A program made the position numbers and the translations under genes. A model generated the notes under the pieces. It did no database searches. It had not been told where the DNA came from and saw only the letters and a program-made list of their open reading frames with translations. From Bermanella sp047628755 (GTDB lineage Bacteria > Pseudomonadota > Gammaproteobacteria > Pseudomonadales > Oceanobacteraceae): a stretch of DNA of 16,909 nucleotides. Shown one piece after another: positions 14,204 through 16,909 of the stretch. The DNA lies in contig JBLHVV010000067.1 in the NCBI GenBank assembly GCA_047628755.1, forward strand, positions 1-16,909, written 5' to 3'. Numbering within the stretch: the first letter of the stretch is position 1; the number at the start of each line of letters is the position of its first letter.

Positions 14204-14911
14204 TTAGTCTTGAACTTTACAATTACGCCATTCACAGCGTACTAACAAAAATGATTTATCGGCACATACTGCCTCTAAAACTTCATTTGGTCCATCAGAC
14301 TTCAGCGATCGAACCTTTGGTCTAACACAGCCTTCGCGCTTAACCAAACGCTCTACAACATAAGCGCTGCGAGAGAATTTTTTGTTTTGCTTTTCTTCAA
14401 TCTTACTGATATTTAAGTAATGATCTTTGCCTTTAGCATCATTTTCTTGCTGAAATTTTACTAGCAATGGATACATTTCTCCGTCTTCACGTAAATCCAT
14501 TGAGCCATCTTTGTAGTCAGCCATTAAATCTATACAAGTGTTTTCCTTATCGCCACCTTCAAGAAGCTCTTCAACGTTTCGCTCGGCTTCAGCCACTATG
14601 TCAAAGGTTAACCCCATTGCCAGGCGAGCACCGGTTTCTTGGCGGTCATTGGTTAAAGATACAAAGTTATAACTAAGCCCATAATCAGCTGCTTCAACCA
14701 AGGTGGCATTCCGCTTCCACCAGCTACGTTGACCACGCCAAGCGGCCTGTTTGGCTGCAATACTTACCTTGCTGCACTCTTCGGCCAATTTACGCACCGT
14801 CACGTCAGTTACTAAGGCGTATGTAATTGCCTGTTCGGCAGGGGCTCTAGACACACTGCTGCATGCTGCTAGCGACACTAAACATGCGGCTATTATTAGT
14901 CGTTTAAACAC
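14204..14911 (-). CDS. Hypothetical lipoprotein with six extra cysteines
   Basis: A 235-residue predicted lipoprotein. The signal peptide MFKRLIIAACLVSLAAC ends in the lipobox L-A-A-C with Cys17 as the lipidated residue. Ser at the next position suggests delivery to the outer membrane by Lol. The mature protein is mixed helical and charged, with six further cysteines (46, 126, 195, 216, 226, 231), an even number compatible with disulfides in the periplasm; two lie close together at the C-terminus. I recognise no family. The start is a GTG at 14911, justified by an excellent AAGGAG ribosome site 6 bases upstream. It lies 55 bases after the glutaredoxin-like gene on the same strand and before a strong terminator, so the two are probably one operon. 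Confidence 0.8.
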   Translation of the reverse strand: MFKRLIIAACLVSLAACSSVSRAPAEQAITYALVTDVTVRKLAEECSKVSIAAKQAAWRGQRSWWKRNATLVEAADYGLSYNFVSLTNDRQETGARLAMGLTFDIVAEAERNVEELLEGGDKENTCIDLMADYKDGSMDLREDGEMYPLLVKFQQENDAKGKDHYLNISKIEEKQNKKFSRSAYVVERLVKREGCVRPKVRSLKSDGPNEVLEAVCADKSFLLVRCEWRNCKVQD

Positions 14912-14966
14912 CGACTACTCCTTATATATCAATTATTATTTTAATTTAAGACTCATTCTAGGCTTG

Positions 14967-15221
14967 TTACAAGCCTTCTATCCAATGAATCAGCTGTTGT
15001 TGGTCAAACGGCCATAACAAAATTTGATCTTTATTTAGCAAGGCCCTTAACACTGGTATTTTCACACCAAATTCTTCAACTAATTTTTCATCACATGCTA
15101 TGTCTATCTTGGTAAAAGCAGCACCTAATGGGGGGGCTGTTTTTTGTACAATCTGCTCTGCTAAATCGCATAAATGACAGCCCAATGTGCCTAAAAGCTC
15201 AAATTGTAATGGTTTAGACAT
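14967..15221 (-). CDS. Glutaredoxin-like thiol-disulfide protein (DUF836 type)
   Basis: An 84-residue thioredoxin-fold protein with redox motif C-H-L-C (Cys15 and Cys18) right after the first beta strand (FELLGTLG), and the conserved cis-proline segment K-I-P-V-L (Pro56) before the third strand. This matches the short glutaredoxin-family proteins often annotated as DUF836. No signal peptide is present, so it is cytoplasmic; partners are unknown. A third cysteine (Cys43) follows I-D-I-A. The start ATG at 15221 gives the expected fold boundary, although the ribosome site is weak (AAGTG). A 7-bp inverted repeat (GGCTTGT/ACAAGCC, 14961-14975) overlaps its stop codon. The gene precedes the lipoprotein gene in the same direction. 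Confidence 0.85.
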   Translation of the reverse strand: MSKPLQFELLGTLGCHLCDLAEQIVQKTAPPLGAAFTKIDIACDEKLVEEFGVKIPVLRALLNKDQILLWPFDQQQLIHWIEGL

Positions 15222-15290
15222 AAATTATTACACTTTTATAGTAGTTGATCTAATTCAACTGCACTTTAGCATGATGACGCGCAATAAAAA

Positions 15291-15319
15291 ACGGGGACCA
15301 AACATAGTTTGCTCCCCGT
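15291..15319 (-). terminator. Rho-independent terminator of the DUF5610 gene
   Basis: A 13-position stem with a single mismatch (15291-15303 with 15307-15319; GC-rich base ACGGGGA/TCCCCGT) and a three-base loop. On the minus strand it is followed by TTTTTTATT. It lies about 25 bases after the stop of the gene ending at 15346. Confidence 0.88.
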
Positions 15320-15345
15320 CTAAAAATGTATGCTGTGGTTTACTT

Positions 15346-16458
15346 TTATTGGCTTTCTAATGCATCTAACATTGGTTGAAGCAACGAAGGCATTTTAGCC
15401 TGTGTATCCATTTGCTGAAATAAATTATCCAGTAAACTCCTAGGGTTTTGGAAGCTACTGGCTTGCTCGTAAGCGTCTTTTACCCCTTCGGCAAAGTCCG
15501 CCAATGGGTCAGCTAAGCCTTTAGGCAACGAAGGCTTCGCATAATTGGTCATGGCATCACCACTTGCCGACCCATACTCTTTACTGCTGCTGAAGCTTTG
15601 TTTTAGGTCTAGACTAAACTCTGCAATTTGATCTGCGTCACTGGTTAGATCCATTGCCATATTAAATGCGGTATCTAGATCCCCTGTATAAAATTCTTCG
15701 GCTAAATCATTTACCTGAGACATTAGACTTTCTAATGCCTTCATTTCAGCTTCATTTAAATCCCCTTCTACCTGAAGGTTAAAACCAGAGGCATTGTTTT
15801 CTTCACTGTAATTGGCATAAAGTTCATTACCATCTACTTGGGCGAGTAGCGCCTGCTGAAACGACTCTTTGTCGCTCATGGCAGTAACTTTAACCACATC
15901 GCCTTCTTGGGTAGTTACTTCAAATTCAAAGTTGTTTTGAGTGCGCTCGTAGCTCTTAAAGTATTCGGCGCTGTCTAACTTACGAGGCGTTATTTGTACG
16001 CTTTCTGGATTAAACGTTTTATCGGAGAGGTTATCTATCCCCTTATAAATACCGTCTTCAGCAGCCGTAATTTTTTCCCCTAAAGGTTCATTTAATTTAT
16101 TCACTGCATTTATCTGTTCACGAGCTTGTGAAAAACCTTTTTCTACACCGCTTTTAGCTGCCTCAAACATGCCTTTTAAGTCTTCGTCAGACGCACCATT
16201 GTCCCGTGCTTGATCGATTCGCTTTGAAATTTGATTCATCACTGTGTCTATAACCGCTTCTACATCGAACACAGATTCGCTTTCTTTAACCGATTTTTCC
16301 GGTGGTAGCTCAACACCTGCATTTTCTTTAAGCGACTGGTTTAGACGTTGATTAGCAAAGCGGTCTTGATCAAATTGCTCCTGGCTATTGGACTTTGGAT
16401 TGGCCGTTAGCGAATACAAAGAGGTGGTATTAAACAATGTAGAGTTAAATGAAAACAT
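15346..16458 (-). CDS. DUF5610-type protein, probably in the flagellar sigma-28 regulon
   Basis: A 370-residue acidic, largely helical protein without signal peptide or membrane segment. The segment from about residue 60 to 115 (FDVEAVIDTVMNQISKRIDQ, then ARDNGASDEDLKGMFEAAKS and GVEKGFSQAREQI) matches what I recall of the DUF5610 domain found in Shewanella, Vibrio and Alteromonas proteins of unknown function. The low-complexity N-terminus begins MFSFNSTLFNTTSLYSLTAN. The middle (170-230) has beta strands (FEFEVTTQEGDVVKVTAMS), and the C-terminal part is helical with L-L-D-N-L-F-Q-Q-M. AGAGG lies 7 bases before the ATG. The gene is single, with its own terminator and an upstream sigma-28-like promoter. 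The domain call is from memory; the motility link is inference from the promoter. No flagellar gene is present in the window. Confidence 0.8.
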   Translation of the reverse strand: MFSFNSTLFNTTSLYSLTANPKSNSQEQFDQDRFANQRLNQSLKENAGVELPPEKSVKESESVFDVEAVIDTVMNQISKRIDQARDNGASDEDLKGMFEAAKSGVEKGFSQAREQINAVNKLNEPLGEKITAAEDGIYKGIDNLSDKTFNPESVQITPRKLDSAEYFKSYERTQNNFEFEVTTQEGDVVKVTAMSDKESFQQALLAQVDGNELYANYSEENNASGFNLQVEGDLNEAEMKALESLMSQVNDLAEEFYTGDLDTAFNMAMDLTSDADQIAEFSLDLKQSFSSSKEYGSASGDAMTNYAKPSLPKGLADPLADFAEGVKDAYEQASSFQNPRSLLDNLFQQMDTQAKMPSLLQPMLDALESQ

Positions 16459-16536
16459 GGCTAACCTCTATGCAGCCTACTCTGGCTGTTATGAATTTGG
16501 ACAAGATGCGATAGTATTTAAATATCCTATAAACCT

Positions 16537-16563
16537 TTAACGGCTTTCATAGGCCAGACTTTA
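16537..16563 (-). promoter_or_regulatory. Sigma-28 (FliA) type promoter upstream of the DUF5610 gene
   Basis: On the minus strand TAAAGTCT (16563-16556) and GCCGTTAA (16544-16537) are separated by exactly 11 bases. The known FliA consensus is TAAAGTTT-N11-GCCGATAA, so each box differs at one position. The expected start site, near 16530, leaves a leader of about 70 bases before the ATG at 16458. Confidence 0.7.
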
Positions 16564-16909
16564 GCTAAAAATTTCAAAGCTGTTAGAACAAGTTGCACCA
16601 TAAATAGATAAAATCAAAAGATTAGGCTATAACGAGATAATAGCGCAGATAGCATTTTTGTCTATTTTGCCTGTCTAAGCTGGTTCTGCTTATTTTCCCT
16701 ATGGATAATTGTTGGACAATCTAACGTAAATATTAAAGAGTGTTAATTTGCACCACTAATAATTAAAGACCTCATAATTATCGCTTATTAAGATTATTTA
16801 CATAAAAAATAACAATATATGGCATTACTATGAACAACCCGTCTGCTGCTAGTCGCGAACTGAGAATTTAATCCCCGTTTTGAGTCACCAAAATACCATT
16901 GGTCTAATA
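16564..16909. other. Non-coding, AT-rich right end of the window
   Basis: No convincing gene is visible on either strand. The longest open stretch touching the right edge (minus strand, down to 16794) has no protein-like character. A small inverted repeat (ATTGT, three bases, ACAAT) occurs around 16708-16720. The DNA probably contains the upstream or downstream region of a gene beyond the edge. Confidence 0.5.

Noticed and set aside
14961..14975. 7-bp hairpin at the stop of the glutaredoxin-like gene as a terminator
   Set aside because: No T-run follows directly and the lipoprotein gene downstream appears to be in the same operon; probably weak or accidental.
14751..15017. 88-residue plus-strand frame across the lipoprotein and glutaredoxin-like genes
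   Set aside because: It is antisense to two supported genes and to their ribosome site; low-quality hydrophobic sequence.
16794..16907. Open minus-strand frame entering from the right edge (about 38 codons)
   Set aside because: Too short and rich in unusual residue runs; no family resemblance, and AT-rich non-coding DNA often stays open this long by chance.

Overview
The window looks like a piece of a chromosome from a marine gammaproteobacterium of the order Alteromonadales (Alteromonas/Glaciecola/Paraglaciecola type). This rests on the moderately AT-rich sequence, the particular mix of housekeeping genes (msrB, alaA, pdxB, epmC, tas) and the Alteromonas/Shewanella-like unknown proteins. 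Species identity is inference. I see no rRNA, tRNA, CRISPR array, transposase or integrase.

Layout. 1-134: N-terminus of a glutathione peroxidase running off the left edge (-). 386-1014: decayed fatty-acid-hydroxylase/sterol-desaturase gene (+) with three frame breaks. 1064-1471: msrB (-), with a good promoter and terminator, divergent from alaA (+) and its co-transcribed partner of unknown function (1678-3315). 3325-4233: RlmI/RlmK-like methyltransferase (-). 4298-4450: an isolated 50-residue protein (+) with its own promoter and terminator. 9002 down to 4555: a tight five-gene minus-strand operon, epmC - DEAD-box helicase - secreted unknown - 5'-3' exonuclease - pdxB, ending at the strong terminator at 4483-4517. 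9210-10556: a NorM/MdtK-like MATE efflux pump (+). 10786-12948: three plus-strand genes, an unknown protein, a membrane-anchored monofunctional peptidoglycan glycosyltransferase, and a helical protein whose 5' end is damaged or wrongly started. 14001-12967: tas aldo/keto reductase (-), with its own promoter. 15221-14204: glutaredoxin-like protein and a cysteine-containing lipoprotein (-), followed by a near-perfect terminator. 16458-15346: a DUF5610-type protein (-). 16459-16909: non-coding apart from that gene's promoter.

Themes. Oxidative-damage repair and redox functions recur (glutathione peroxidase, MsrB, glutaredoxin-like protein, Tas), but they sit in separate transcription units, so I do not propose a single system. 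The five-gene operon mixes translation (EF-P hydroxylase), RNA remodelling, nucleic-acid cleavage and vitamin B6 synthesis; its link is co-transcription rather than one pathway.

The most interesting non-obvious signal is a close match to a flagellar sigma-28 (FliA) promoter at 16537-16563, directly upstream of the DUF5610 gene. It suggests that this uncharacterised protein belongs to the motility regulon. I found no convincing new defence or mobile system; most of the window is ordinary core genome.
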